Part shown: piece by piece, positions 1 through 4,731 of the stretch
Numbering within the stretch: the first letter of the stretch is position 1
Layout of the letters: every line of letters begins with the position of its first letter
Assembly: GCA_003153335.1 (NCBI GenBank)
Contig: PLYG01000389.1
Coordinates: forward strand, 1-5,906
DNA: 5,906 nucleotides
Reading direction: 5' to 3'
Source of the DNA: Betaproteobacteria bacterium
GTDB taxonomy: Bacteria > Pseudomonadota > Gammaproteobacteria > Burkholderiales > Casimicrobiaceae
Made by a program: the position numbers and the translations under genes
Notes under the pieces: generated by a model
The model's database searches: none
What the model was told of the DNA's origin: nothing
What the model saw: only the letters and a program-made list of their open reading frames with translations

Positions 1-159
1 ATCGCGCGCGGGCTCGACAACGCGCAGATCGCCGCACAGTTGGACTTGGCCGAAAAGACGGTGCGCAACTACATCACTGCCATCTTCGACAAGATTGCGG
101 TCGAGAACCGCTCGCAGGCGATCGTGGCGGCGCGCGTTGCCGGTTTCGGCGGCCCCTGA
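1..159 (+). CDS. LuxR-type transcriptional regulator, C-terminal part (cut by window edge)
   Basis: Frame 1 is open from the first base to a TGA at 157-159 and gives the last 52 residues of a protein. They read as the end of a LuxR/FixJ helix-turn-helix: 'N-A-Q-I-A-A-Q-L' is the scaffold helix, 'A-E-K-T-V-R-N-Y-I' is the recognition helix, and 'I-F-D-K-I-A-V-E-N-R-S-Q-A-I-V-A-A-R' is the closing part of the domain. The DNA-binding role is known for the family. The N-terminal sensory or enzymatic part is outside the window, so the signal is unknown. The pattern KTVRN-x-x-x-x-IFDK resembles LuxR domains fused behind alpha/beta hydrolase or ATPase modules, but that is only an impression. The gene points toward the tautomerase-GMC-hydrolase cluster and could regulate it, though nothing seen proves this. 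Confidence 0.85.
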   Translation: MARGLDNAQIAAQLDLAEKTVRNYITAIFDKIAVENRSQAIVAARVAGFGGP

Positions 160-175
160 GGCCATCAGGACCGGA

Positions 176-224
176 GTCCCGGCCGCGACGGCCCTCTCGT
201 GTCGTGGTCGCGTCAACCCGGGAC
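176..224 (+). terminator. Possible stem-loop between the regulator gene and the tautomerase gene
   Basis: Two nested inverted repeats lie just after the regulator stop codon. GTCCCGG (176-182) pairs with CCGGGAC (218-224), and CGCGAC (184-189) pairs with GTCGCG (207-212). Together they could fold into a GC-rich hairpin with a loop of about 17 bases. There is no T-run afterwards, so this is not a classical intrinsic terminator. It could be a terminator of the kind tolerated in GC-rich genomes, an operator, or chance in GC-rich DNA. Confidence 0.3.
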
Positions 225-325
225 GCCGGCCCCGTGACATCCGGAGGAGCGGGTGGTCTACTGGCTCCTACCGGCAAGACACCGCGCACACGCCGCGGCG
301 CAGTCCGGCGCAGCAGGAGTTCTCC

Positions 326-559
326 ATGCCATTTATCAACGTAAAGCTCATCGAAGGCGTTTTCTCGCCCGAGCAGAAGCAGCAGATCGTGCGCAAGCTC
401 ACCGACGCGATGGTTAGCATCGAAGGCGAAGCAATGCGCGGCGTCACCTGGACCGTGATCGAGGAGGTCAAGAGCGGCGACTGGGCGATCGGCGGCCAGC
501 CACTAACCACTGCGGATGTCCTGGCGCTGGCCGCGACGCGGCCAGCGATGGCCGGGTAG
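326..559 (+). CDS. 4-oxalocrotonate tautomerase-like small protein (77 aa)
   Basis: The protein begins Met-Pro-Phe-Ile-Asn-Val. After removal of Met, the N-terminal proline would be the general base typical of the tautomerase superfamily, which interconverts enol and keto acids. The core continues with E-G-V-F-S-x-E-Q-K-x-x-I-V near residues 10-22, a T-D-A-M-V helix end near 26-30, and W-A-I-G-G near 53-57, which matches the family. At 77 residues it is longer than the classical 62-residue enzyme. By eye, the two arginines that bind substrate in classical 4-OT (Arg11 and Arg39, counted without Met) fall on Val and Trp here, so the substrate is probably different. The ATG at 326 is chosen because AGGAG (315-319) lies 6 bases upstream and because it puts Pro at position 2. 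The frame is open to 95 but that extension looks non-coding. It is a cytoplasmic oligomer by family knowledge. The GMC oxidoreductase follows after 63 bases. Confidence 0.88.
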   Translation: MPFINVKLIEGVFSPEQKQQIVRKLTDAMVSIEGEAMRGVTWTVIEEVKSGDWAIGGQPLTTADVLALAATRPAMAG

Positions 560-622
560 CCTCGACCGACGAGATTCGTGGGGCGAACGCGGCGCGACGG
601 CGTCGAACACAAAGGAGAGCGC

Positions 623-2143
623 ATGGCCGCTGAAGAGAGACATGACTACGTCGTCGTAGGTGCCGGAACCTCGGGCATCACGCTGGCCTACCTGCTGCAC
701 AAGTACGGCATGGACGTCGTCGTCCTGGAGGCCGGCGAAGATAGGGATCACGACCCCAACATCCATGATCTCAAGTCGTTTCATGGACTCGAGTCTCACT
801 ACCGTAACGAGTACTTCTGGCCGGAAAATGGCAGGCCCAACCCTCGCCTTCCGGCTGACGGCAACCACTATTCCGGCGGCAGGCTCTGGGGTGGAAGCTC
901 TTCCATCAACGAAGCGTGGTACTGGCGCGGTTCGCAATTCATCTACGACCGGTGGGGCGGGCTATTTGCCCATGAAGCGTTCTGCACCGATGTCTTTCGC
1001 AAGCTGGAGACGTTCCATGGCGTCAGCCAGAGCCCGAATGCGCGAGGCGATCGCGGGCCTTTCGCCATCACGCAGGGGTCGGCCTATCCCGTCGGCGAGA
1101 AATTCATCGCCGCTCTGCACTCCGTTTTGAAGGACGACTACGGACTCGAAGTGCCCGTAGTCGACGACATGCACACGGTTAACGGGCCAGCCATGAGCGT
1201 CAAGGCCCAGCACTTCGTGGATCTCTCGGACAAGAAGCGTGTGAGCACGTCTGTCTCTCTCCTGAAGAAAAAGGGCTGCACGCTGGCCATCAAATCTCAG
1301 GCCACCGCCCTGAAGGTCCTGTTCGAGGGGAAGAAAGCGGTCGGCGTTCGCTATCTCCACAGCGGAGAAACGAAAACCATTCATGCAAACAAGAAGGTCA
1401 TCGTCTGTGCCGGCCTCAGGTCGGCCTTCCTGCTCATGCACTCGGGCATCGGCGATGAAACGCTTCGCCAATACGGCATCCCGATGACGCATGTCAATCC
1501 CGAAGTCGGTCGGCACCTCACCAACCATCTCCTGCTGCTCACGAAGCTGAAGGTGCCGGTTGCCGACAACAAGGACATCGCGGAGGCTGTGCATTTCAAG
1601 GGACTGACGGCGGTCAGCGCCTTTCCGGACCCGAAGCGCCGCGATCTGTCAGACATCGATTTCGAGTTGACGATTCTGTCTCCCGCACCAGGCGAAGCCT
1701 TGCTGGCGTGTTTCTTCGTCAACCCTGAGAGCCGGGGACAGGTGTCGGTCTGCAGCGGCGATCCGCTACACCCCGTCGTCGTCGACACGAACTATCTGTC
1801 CGCGGCGGAAGACACAGCGAAGCTGGAGCGCGCACTGGAGGTCGTCGAGAAGGTGACTGATCGACTGGCGGCGACCCATGAGGGTTACCAGCGCGTCAGC
1901 GATCTATCTGACAAGAAGTCGTACGTCCGGAACAACGCCGTCCACGTCCACCATTGGACGGGTACGTGCCAGATCGGCAAGGTGCTCGACGAGCACCTGG
2001 ATGTGCTTGGCGTTGAGCACCTGATGGTCGCCGACACCAGCTCGATTCCAGAGATCGTCAGGGGGCATACCTACGCGCCGGCATTGCTGATCGCCGCCGC
2101 GGCGTTCGTCGAGCTGACCGGGATCAGCAATTGGGACTTCTAG
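623..2143 (+). CDS. GMC-family FAD-dependent oxidoreductase (506 aa)
   Basis: This is a glucose-methanol-choline family flavoenzyme, which oxidises an alcohol or similar C-OH group with FAD. The FAD-binding Rossmann motif G-A-G-T-S-G is at residues 13-18, with the strand-ending E-A-G at 36-38. The first GMC signature, G-G-R-L-W-G-G-S-S-S-I-N, is at 85-96. The region A-G-L-R-S-A-F-L-L-M-H-S-G-I-G matches the second signature, though Ser-Ala replaces the usual Ser/Thr-Pro. The C-terminus has H-H-W-T-G-T-C (443-449, catalytic base probably His444) and G-H-T near 481-483, the second active-site position. Length is normal for bacterial members (about 500-560). There is no signal peptide, so it is probably cytoplasmic or membrane-peripheral. 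The ATG at 623 is preferred over the in-frame ATG at 578 because GGAG (614-617) precedes it and the FAD fold starts right after. The electron acceptor (oxygen or a dye/quinone) and the substrate cannot be told. It lies between the tautomerase and hydrolase genes. Confidence 0.93.
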   Translation: MAAEERHDYVVVGAGTSGITLAYLLHKYGMDVVVLEAGEDRDHDPNIHDLKSFHGLESHYRNEYFWPENGRPNPRLPADGNHYSGGRLWGGSSSINEAWYWRGSQFIYDRWGGLFAHEAFCTDVFRKLETFHGVSQSPNARGDRGPFAITQGSAYPVGEKFIAALHSVLKDDYGLEVPVVDDMHTVNGPAMSVKAQHFVDLSDKKRVSTSVSLLKKKGCTLAIKSQATALKVLFEGKKAVGVRYLHSGETKTIHANKKVIVCAGLRSAFLLMHSGIGDETLRQYGIPMTHVNPEVGRHLTNHLLLLTKLKVPVADNKDIAEAVHFKGLTAVSAFPDPKRRDLSDIDFELTILSPAPGEALLACFFVNPESRGQVSVCSGDPLHPVVVDTNYLSAAEDTAKLERALEVVEKVTDRLAATHEGYQRVSDLSDKKSYVRNNAVHVHHWTGTCQIGKVLDEHLDVLGVEHLMVADTSSIPEIVRGHTYAPALLIAAAAFVELTGISNWDF

Positions 2144-2158
2144 TCGCGGTGCAGCGAC

Positions 2159-3073
2159 GTGTTGACTGAGACACCGGTCTCCTTTGCTTCACAGGGCGCG
2201 ACCCTGCGCGGGTATATGGTGACGCTCGCTGGCAGCGGAACATGCCGACCCACGGTGGTGATGGCCCACGGCACGTCGGCCACGCTTCGCATGGTGGCCC
2301 TGGACTATGCGCGTGTGTTCGCCAGCGCCGGCCTAGCCGCGCTGGTCTATGACCATCGAAACTTCGGCTGCAGCGATGGGGAACCGAGACTGGAGATCAA
2401 CCCCTGGATCCAGTGCCGGGGCTACATGGATGCATTGACCTTCGCCGGCACGCATCCCGCCGTCGACCCAAATCGAATGGGTCTGTGGGGCGACAGCTAC
2501 AGCGGCGGCGAGGTGGTCGTCGTCTCTGCCTGCGATGCACGACCTAAGGTAATCGTCGCCCAGTGCCCGATCTTCGGTGCCGCTCTGCCGCCGTTGCCGC
2601 CCTCGGAGGACGCCTTCGCGAAAATCAAGGCAACTTTATTGACCGGCGACGTTGCCGGAACGCCCGCGACGACCACGGGACCGCTGCCAGTGGTCTCGCA
2701 CGACCAAGCTGGAACTCCGTCGTTGCTTACACCGATCCAGGCGTTTCGCTGGTTCGTCGACCATGGCGGCCGGCCGGGTTCGGGCTGGGTCAATCGCGTG
2801 ACTCGCGTTATCCCACCGACGCAAGCCTGCTATAGTCCGTATCTCTGCGCGCCATTCGTACAGGCGGAAGTGCTGCTCATGGTCGCCCCGGACGACGAAA
2901 TGGTCCACGCGAACTATGCGGTCGCTAGACAGGCGTTCGCGCTCATGCCGGGCCTCGCGCGCTGGTACGATATTGCCGACGGACATTTCGGCCTGCTGTA
3001 CTGCCCAGGCGATCGCTTCAACGAGGCTGCCTCGGTCCAGTCGAAATTTCTTCGCGAGCGCTTGGCTGTCTGA
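2159..3073 (+). CDS. Alpha/beta hydrolase (304 aa)
   Basis: This is an alpha/beta-fold hydrolase, probably of the dienelactone-hydrolase/FrsA-like branch. Visible elements in order are a V-V-M-A-H-G-T oxyanion-loop region near residues 33-39, the Y-D-H-R-N-F-G-x-S-D-G segment near 64-74, and the nucleophile elbow G-D-S-Y-S-G-G with Ser113. A likely acidic member lies in A-P-D-D-E (Asp245 or Asp246), and D-G-H-F supplies His276. The full Ser-Asp-His triad is therefore present. It could cleave an ester, lactone or C-C bond; the substrate is unknown. The GTG at 2159 is chosen because homology-like sequence (P-V-S-F-x-S-x-G-A-T-L-R-G) begins within a few residues. It has no clear ribosome-binding site and may rely on coupling to the GMC gene 15 bases upstream. 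TTG at 2162 or ATG at 2216 are alternatives; the ATG would remove the first beta strand. No signal peptide is seen. Confidence 0.87.
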   Translation: MLTETPVSFASQGATLRGYMVTLAGSGTCRPTVVMAHGTSATLRMVALDYARVFASAGLAALVYDHRNFGCSDGEPRLEINPWIQCRGYMDALTFAGTHPAVDPNRMGLWGDSYSGGEVVVVSACDARPKVIVAQCPIFGAALPPLPPSEDAFAKIKATLLTGDVAGTPATTTGPLPVVSHDQAGTPSLLTPIQAFRWFVDHGGRPGSGWVNRVTRVIPPTQACYSPYLCAPFVQAEVLLMVAPDDEMVHANYAVARQAFALMPGLARWYDIADGHFGLLYCPGDRFNEAASVQSKFLRERLAV

Positions 3074-3340
3074 CACCAAGCGTGGCGGCGAATGTCTGCC
3101 TCGCGCTGAATCAACGGAGTTCACAGGCTGCTTTGGGTCGTAAGCGGGAATTCTCTCGCTGGAACTGAACGGCCGCTGTCCGGTCCTTTGCGGTCACCCG
3201 CCAAGGAAGCGGAGGGACACGCCGCGACCATTCCGGGAATCTCCGCGACCGTCTTCAATTTCATCCCGGGCGATGCGGTACAACCGTGTTGCCGATGAAA
3301 ACGGGCACGACACCGACTCGAACTGGCAAGTTCAATCCAA
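3074..3340. other. Gene-free junction between the metabolic genes and the toxin-antitoxin region
   Basis: I find no convincing gene here on either strand. Small details are CTGCTTTGGGTCGTAAGCGG near 3126-3145, a short palindrome ATTCCGGGAAT (3230-3240), and a direct repeat CCGCGACC (3222-3229 and 3243-3250). A 50-codon frame starting at 3295 runs into the antitoxin relic in the wrong frame and looks like chance. No tRNA, transposase or clear intrinsic terminator is seen. Confidence 0.6.
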
Positions 3341-3428
3341 TGAATAGAGCGTCAAGCGGGTGGCGCAGCCCGTCGCGCCTTACCGCGTCAAACGCGCTTC
3401 CGCGAAGTAATCAAGCCGGGCGGCGGCC
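3341..3428 (+). pseudogene. Relic of an XRE antitoxin gene 3' end (degraded duplicate of 4631-4718)
   Basis: This stretch aligns without gaps to 4631-4718, the tail of the intact XRE gene plus 18 bases beyond its stop, with 11 mismatches in 88 bases (87.5% identity, counted by hand). Read in the antitoxin frame it gives S-V-K-R-V-A-Q-P-V-A-P-Y-R-V-K-R-A-S-A-K and a stop (TAA at 3408-3410) matching the intact C-terminus. An A-to-T change turns the Lys codon into TAG at 3345-3347. The match fades upstream of about 3327 (TTCAATCC against TTCGAGCC with one base missing), and no helix-turn-helix part remains. It is therefore a leftover of a second copy of the antitoxin gene, not an expressed gene. 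vapBC begins 112 bases downstream. Confidence 0.85.
3341..3428 (+). repeat. Direct repeat, left copy (partner 4631-4718)
   Basis: Left member of an imperfect 88-base direct repeat, 77 of 88 identical. The two copies enclose vapBC, the truncated toxin and most of the XRE gene, about 1.2 kb. Such a pair could arise by duplication of a toxin-antitoxin unit and could support recombination that deletes the segment between. Confidence 0.85.
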
Positions 3429-3460
3429 TGTCGCATTGACCGAGTAGGGCCGGAATGACC

Positions 3461-3487
3461 TTGCCATTCGGCGCGCATGCGTACAAT
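3461..3487 (+). promoter_or_regulatory. Putative sigma-70 promoter of vapBC
   Basis: TTGCCA (3461-3466) and TACAAT (3482-3487) resemble -35 and -10 boxes. The 15-base spacing is shorter than ideal. The -10 box runs into the left arm of the palindromic operator at 3484, as expected for an autoregulated toxin-antitoxin operon. Prediction by eye only. Confidence 0.45.
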
Positions 3488-3529
3488 ATGGCATCAAGTG
3501 ATGCCTATTGTAGGCATCTCCCCATATTG
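3484..3529 (+). promoter_or_regulatory. Nested palindromic operator of vapBC
   Basis: Three exact inverted repeats are packed together. The outer pair is CAATATGG (3484-3491) with CCATATTG (3522-3529). Inside it are GGCATCA (3490-3496) with TGATGCC (3499-3505), and GATGCCTA (3500-3507) with TAGGCATC (3511-3518). The hexamer GGCATC or its complement thus occurs three times. VapB ribbon-helix-helix dimers are known to bind such repeats and repress their own promoter, and VapC usually tunes this. The position between the likely -10 box and the vapB start codon fits that role. Confidence 0.7.
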
Positions 3530-3540
3530 AGGGAATTCCA

Positions 3541-3738
3541 ATGAGAACCACACTGAACATTGACGACGATCTCCTCGCCAAGGCGCAGCGCGTCAGCGGC
3601 CTGAAGGAGAAGACCGCCCTGGTCCGGGAGGGGCTCAATGCCTTGATTGAGCGGGAGAGTGCCCGGCGCCTGGCGCGGCTGGGCGGCACCGAGCCGCAGT
3701 TGCGGCAGGTATCGCGGCGTCAGTCGAGCCGCGCATGA
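3541..3738 (+). CDS. vapB: VapB-type antitoxin (65 aa)
   Basis: Antitoxin of a type II pair. It would bind and block the VapC RNase and repress the operon. M-R-T-T-L-N-I-D-D-D-L-L-A-K-A (residues 1-15) is the DNA-binding ribbon followed by the first helix. K-E-K-T-A-L-V-R-E-G-L-N-A-L-I-E-R-E (near 22-39) is the second helix of the short ribbon-helix-helix fold. The Arg-rich tail with R-L-A-R-L-G-G is typical of this VapB subgroup and forms the toxin-binding segment. The ATG at 3541 has AGGGA (3530-3534) 6 bases upstream. The stop codon overlaps the vapC start (ATGA at 3735-3738), so translation is coupled. Length is usual for the family. Confidence 0.92.
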   Translation: MRTTLNIDDDLLAKAQRVSGLKEKTALVREGLNALIERESARRLARLGGTEPQLRQVSRRQSSRA

Positions 3739-4121
3739 TCCTGGTCGATAGCTCGATCTGGATTGACCACCTGCGCTCCGGGGAGCTGGCGCTTGCGGAG
3801 TTTCTGAATGCTGGTCGGGTGATGACGCACCCTTTCGTCATCGGAGAACTGGCCTGCGGCAATCTGAAGAAGCGCAAGGAGGTTTTGTCGCTGCTGCAGG
3901 ACCTGCCCCCTGCCCCGGTCGCCACCGATGACGAGGTGCTGTATTTCATTGAAAAGCGCGGACTGATGGGCAAGGGGATCGGTTATGTCGATGCGCATCT
4001 CCTGGCCGCGGTTTCTATGACGGGAACGGGCCGGCTGTGGACGCGGGACAAACGTCTTGCTGCCGTCGCCGGCGCCATCGGTCTGGCTTTCAAGATGGCA
4101 GCGTCGTCGCGCGACGCGTAA
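3735..4121 (+). CDS. vapC: VapC toxin, PIN-domain ribonuclease (128 aa)
   Basis: PIN-domain endoribonuclease toxin; family members cut specific RNAs, often tRNA or rRNA, in a Mg-dependent way. The four conserved acidic positions are all visible: Asp5 in V-D-S-S, Glu38 in G-E-L-A-C-G, Asp86 in Y-V-D-A-H-L-L, and Asp105 in T-R-D-K-R-L. The protein spans the whole domain at normal length, so it looks active. It starts inside the vapB stop codon and lacks a good ribosome-binding site of its own, which favours making antitoxin first. The RNA target cannot be inferred. It is bracketed by remains of a different toxin-antitoxin family. Confidence 0.94.
   Translation: MILVDSSIWIDHLRSGELALAEFLNAGRVMTHPFVIGELACGNLKKRKEVLSLLQDLPPAPVATDDEVLYFIEKRGLMGKGIGYVDAHLLAAVSMTGTGRLWTRDKRLAAVAGAIGLAFKMAASSRDA
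4101..4117 (+). terminator. Hairpin at the 3' end of vapC
   Basis: GCGTCG (4101-4106) and CGACGC (4112-4117) form a perfect six-pair stem with a five-base loop, ending two bases before the vapC stop codon. No T-run follows, so it may slow decay or weakly terminate transcription, or be a chance product of Ser-Ser-Arg-Asp codons. Confidence 0.25.
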
Positions 4122-4152
4122 CCAGCCGATCTCCCATGCTGATTTTCGGCAA

Positions 4153-4184
4153 ATCCTACACTTGCGGATACATCAAAAATGATG
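4153..4184 (+). promoter_or_regulatory. Putative promoter/operator of the truncated toxin-XRE(-hsdR) unit
   Basis: The 73-base gap after vapC holds CATCA-AAAA-TGATG (4171-4184), a perfect inverted repeat suited to an XRE dimer, and a second short one, ATCC (4153-4156) with GGAT (4166-4169). TACACT (4157-4162) could be a -10 box, with no strong -35. The location, ending ten bases before the toxin start codon, fits autorepression by the XRE protein. Exact promoter elements are uncertain. Confidence 0.4.
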
Positions 4185-4194
4185 TTGCGTTGCC

Positions 4195-4350
4195 ATGGAC
4201 TTCAGCGTAGAGTTGTACGAGACGATCGCGGGGGTGTGCCCCGTGCAAGACTTTCTGGACGAGTTGAAGGTCAGCGATCCGGATGACTTCGCGGCAGTAG
4301 TGGCCGGGCTGGCGAAGCTGCGGCAGCGGCAGGAGAGAACGAAACCATGA
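4195..4350 (+). pseudogene. Truncated RelE/HigB-like (Gp49 family) toxin gene, 51 codons left
   Basis: The frame from ATG 4195 reads M-D-F-S-V-E-L-Y-E-T, then G-V-C-P-V-Q-D-F-L-D-E-L (residues 13-24), D-P-D-D-F-A (28-33) and G-L-A-K-L-R (38-43). This is the recognisable N-terminus of phage-derived Gp49-like/HigB toxins, which are normally about 100-120 residues. After residue 43 it jumps to R-Q-R-Q-E-R-T-K-P and a stop, so the central beta sheet and catalytic basic residues are missing. The stop still overlaps the XRE start as ATGA (4347-4350), as in intact pairs. This suggests an internal deletion that kept the natural end rather than a nonsense change. The product should be inactive as an RNase. 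It has no clear ribosome-binding site. The family call rests on memory of such N-termini. Confidence 0.75.
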
Positions 4351-4700
4351 AGACGACAAATTTTGACCGCTACCTCACGCAGCAGATGCAGGACAAGCGC
4401 TTTGCCGCACGGTTCGAGCGTGCCGGTGAAGCATGGGACGTGGCGCTGCAGATCGCCGCGCTGCGCGAGCAGGCGGGACTTTCGCAAAAGGAACTCGCGC
4501 GGCTCCTGAAGACCTCGCAGCAGCAGATCAGCCGCCTTGAATCGACAGATTACGAAGGTCATTCACTGTCCAACCTGCGGCGCGTTGCCGAAGCGTTGCA
4601 TGCACGTGTGCGGGTGGTGTTCGAGCCGGATGAAAAGAGCGTCAAGCGGGTGGCGCAGCGCACCGCCCCTTACCGTGTCAAACGCGCTTCTGCGAAGTAG
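4347..4700 (+). CDS. XRE-family (HigA-like) antitoxin/transcription regulator (117 aa)
   Basis: DNA-binding protein of the XRE/Cro class. Residues about 36-88 form the helix-turn-helix domain: L-R-E-Q-A-G-L-S-Q-K-E-L-A-R-L-L is helices 1-2, T-S-Q-Q-Q-I-S-R-L-E is the recognition helix (near 56-65), and L-S-N-L-R-R-V-A-E-A-L closes the fold. The N-terminal 35 residues with R-F-A-A-R-F-E-R-A are typical of antitoxins paired with Gp49-like toxins. The basic tail (K-R-V-A-Q ... V-K-R-A-S-A-K) is the part duplicated as a relic at 3341-3410. Its start has AGGAGAG at 4331-4337, nine bases upstream, and overlaps the stop of the truncated toxin gene. The frame is intact although its toxin partner is not, so it may persist as a repressor. 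hsdR begins 31 bases after the stop. Confidence 0.9.
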   Translation: MKTTNFDRYLTQQMQDKRFAARFERAGEAWDVALQIAALREQAGLSQKELARLLKTSQQQISRLESTDYEGHSLSNLRRVAEALHARVRVVFEPDEKSVKRVAQRTAPYRVKRASAK

Positions 4701-4718
4701 TCAATCAGGGCTGCGGCC
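4631..4718 (+). repeat. Direct repeat, right copy (partner 3341-3428)
   Basis: Right member of the 88-base imperfect direct repeat. It covers the last 23 codons of the XRE gene, its stop, and 18 bases beyond, ending 13 bases before the hsdR start codon. Since the XRE frame is open here and interrupted by TAG in the left copy, this is the functional version. Confidence 0.85.
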
Positions 4719-4731
4719 AAGCTGACTGAAC

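Noticed and set aside
95..325. Long upstream extension of the tautomerase frame
   Set aside because: It overlaps the regulator's end, is Arg-rich without family resemblance, and the ATG at 326 has a good ribosome-binding site and the required Pro at position 2.
578..622. Earlier ATG for the GMC oxidoreductase
   Set aside because: The 15 extra residues precede the FAD motif without conserved character, and the ribosome-binding site AAAGGAG sits directly before 623.
962..1594. 210-codon minus-strand frame inside the GMC gene
   Set aside because: It is antisense to conserved GMC coding sequence and shows no recognisable domain; such frames are common in GC-rich DNA.
2636..3124. 162-codon minus-strand frame over the hydrolase 3' half
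   Set aside because: It overlaps the hydrolase catalytic Asp and His codons and has no family features.
3295..3447. 50-codon plus-strand frame starting M-K-T-G-T-T
   Set aside because: It runs through the antitoxin relic in another frame, and the matching out-of-frame reading exists within the intact XRE gene, so the similarity comes from the DNA repeat.
3341..4718. Composite transposon or CRISPR-like explanation for the paired repeats
   Set aside because: The repeats are in direct orientation, correspond to gene coding sequence, occur only twice, and no transposase or terminal inverted repeats are present.
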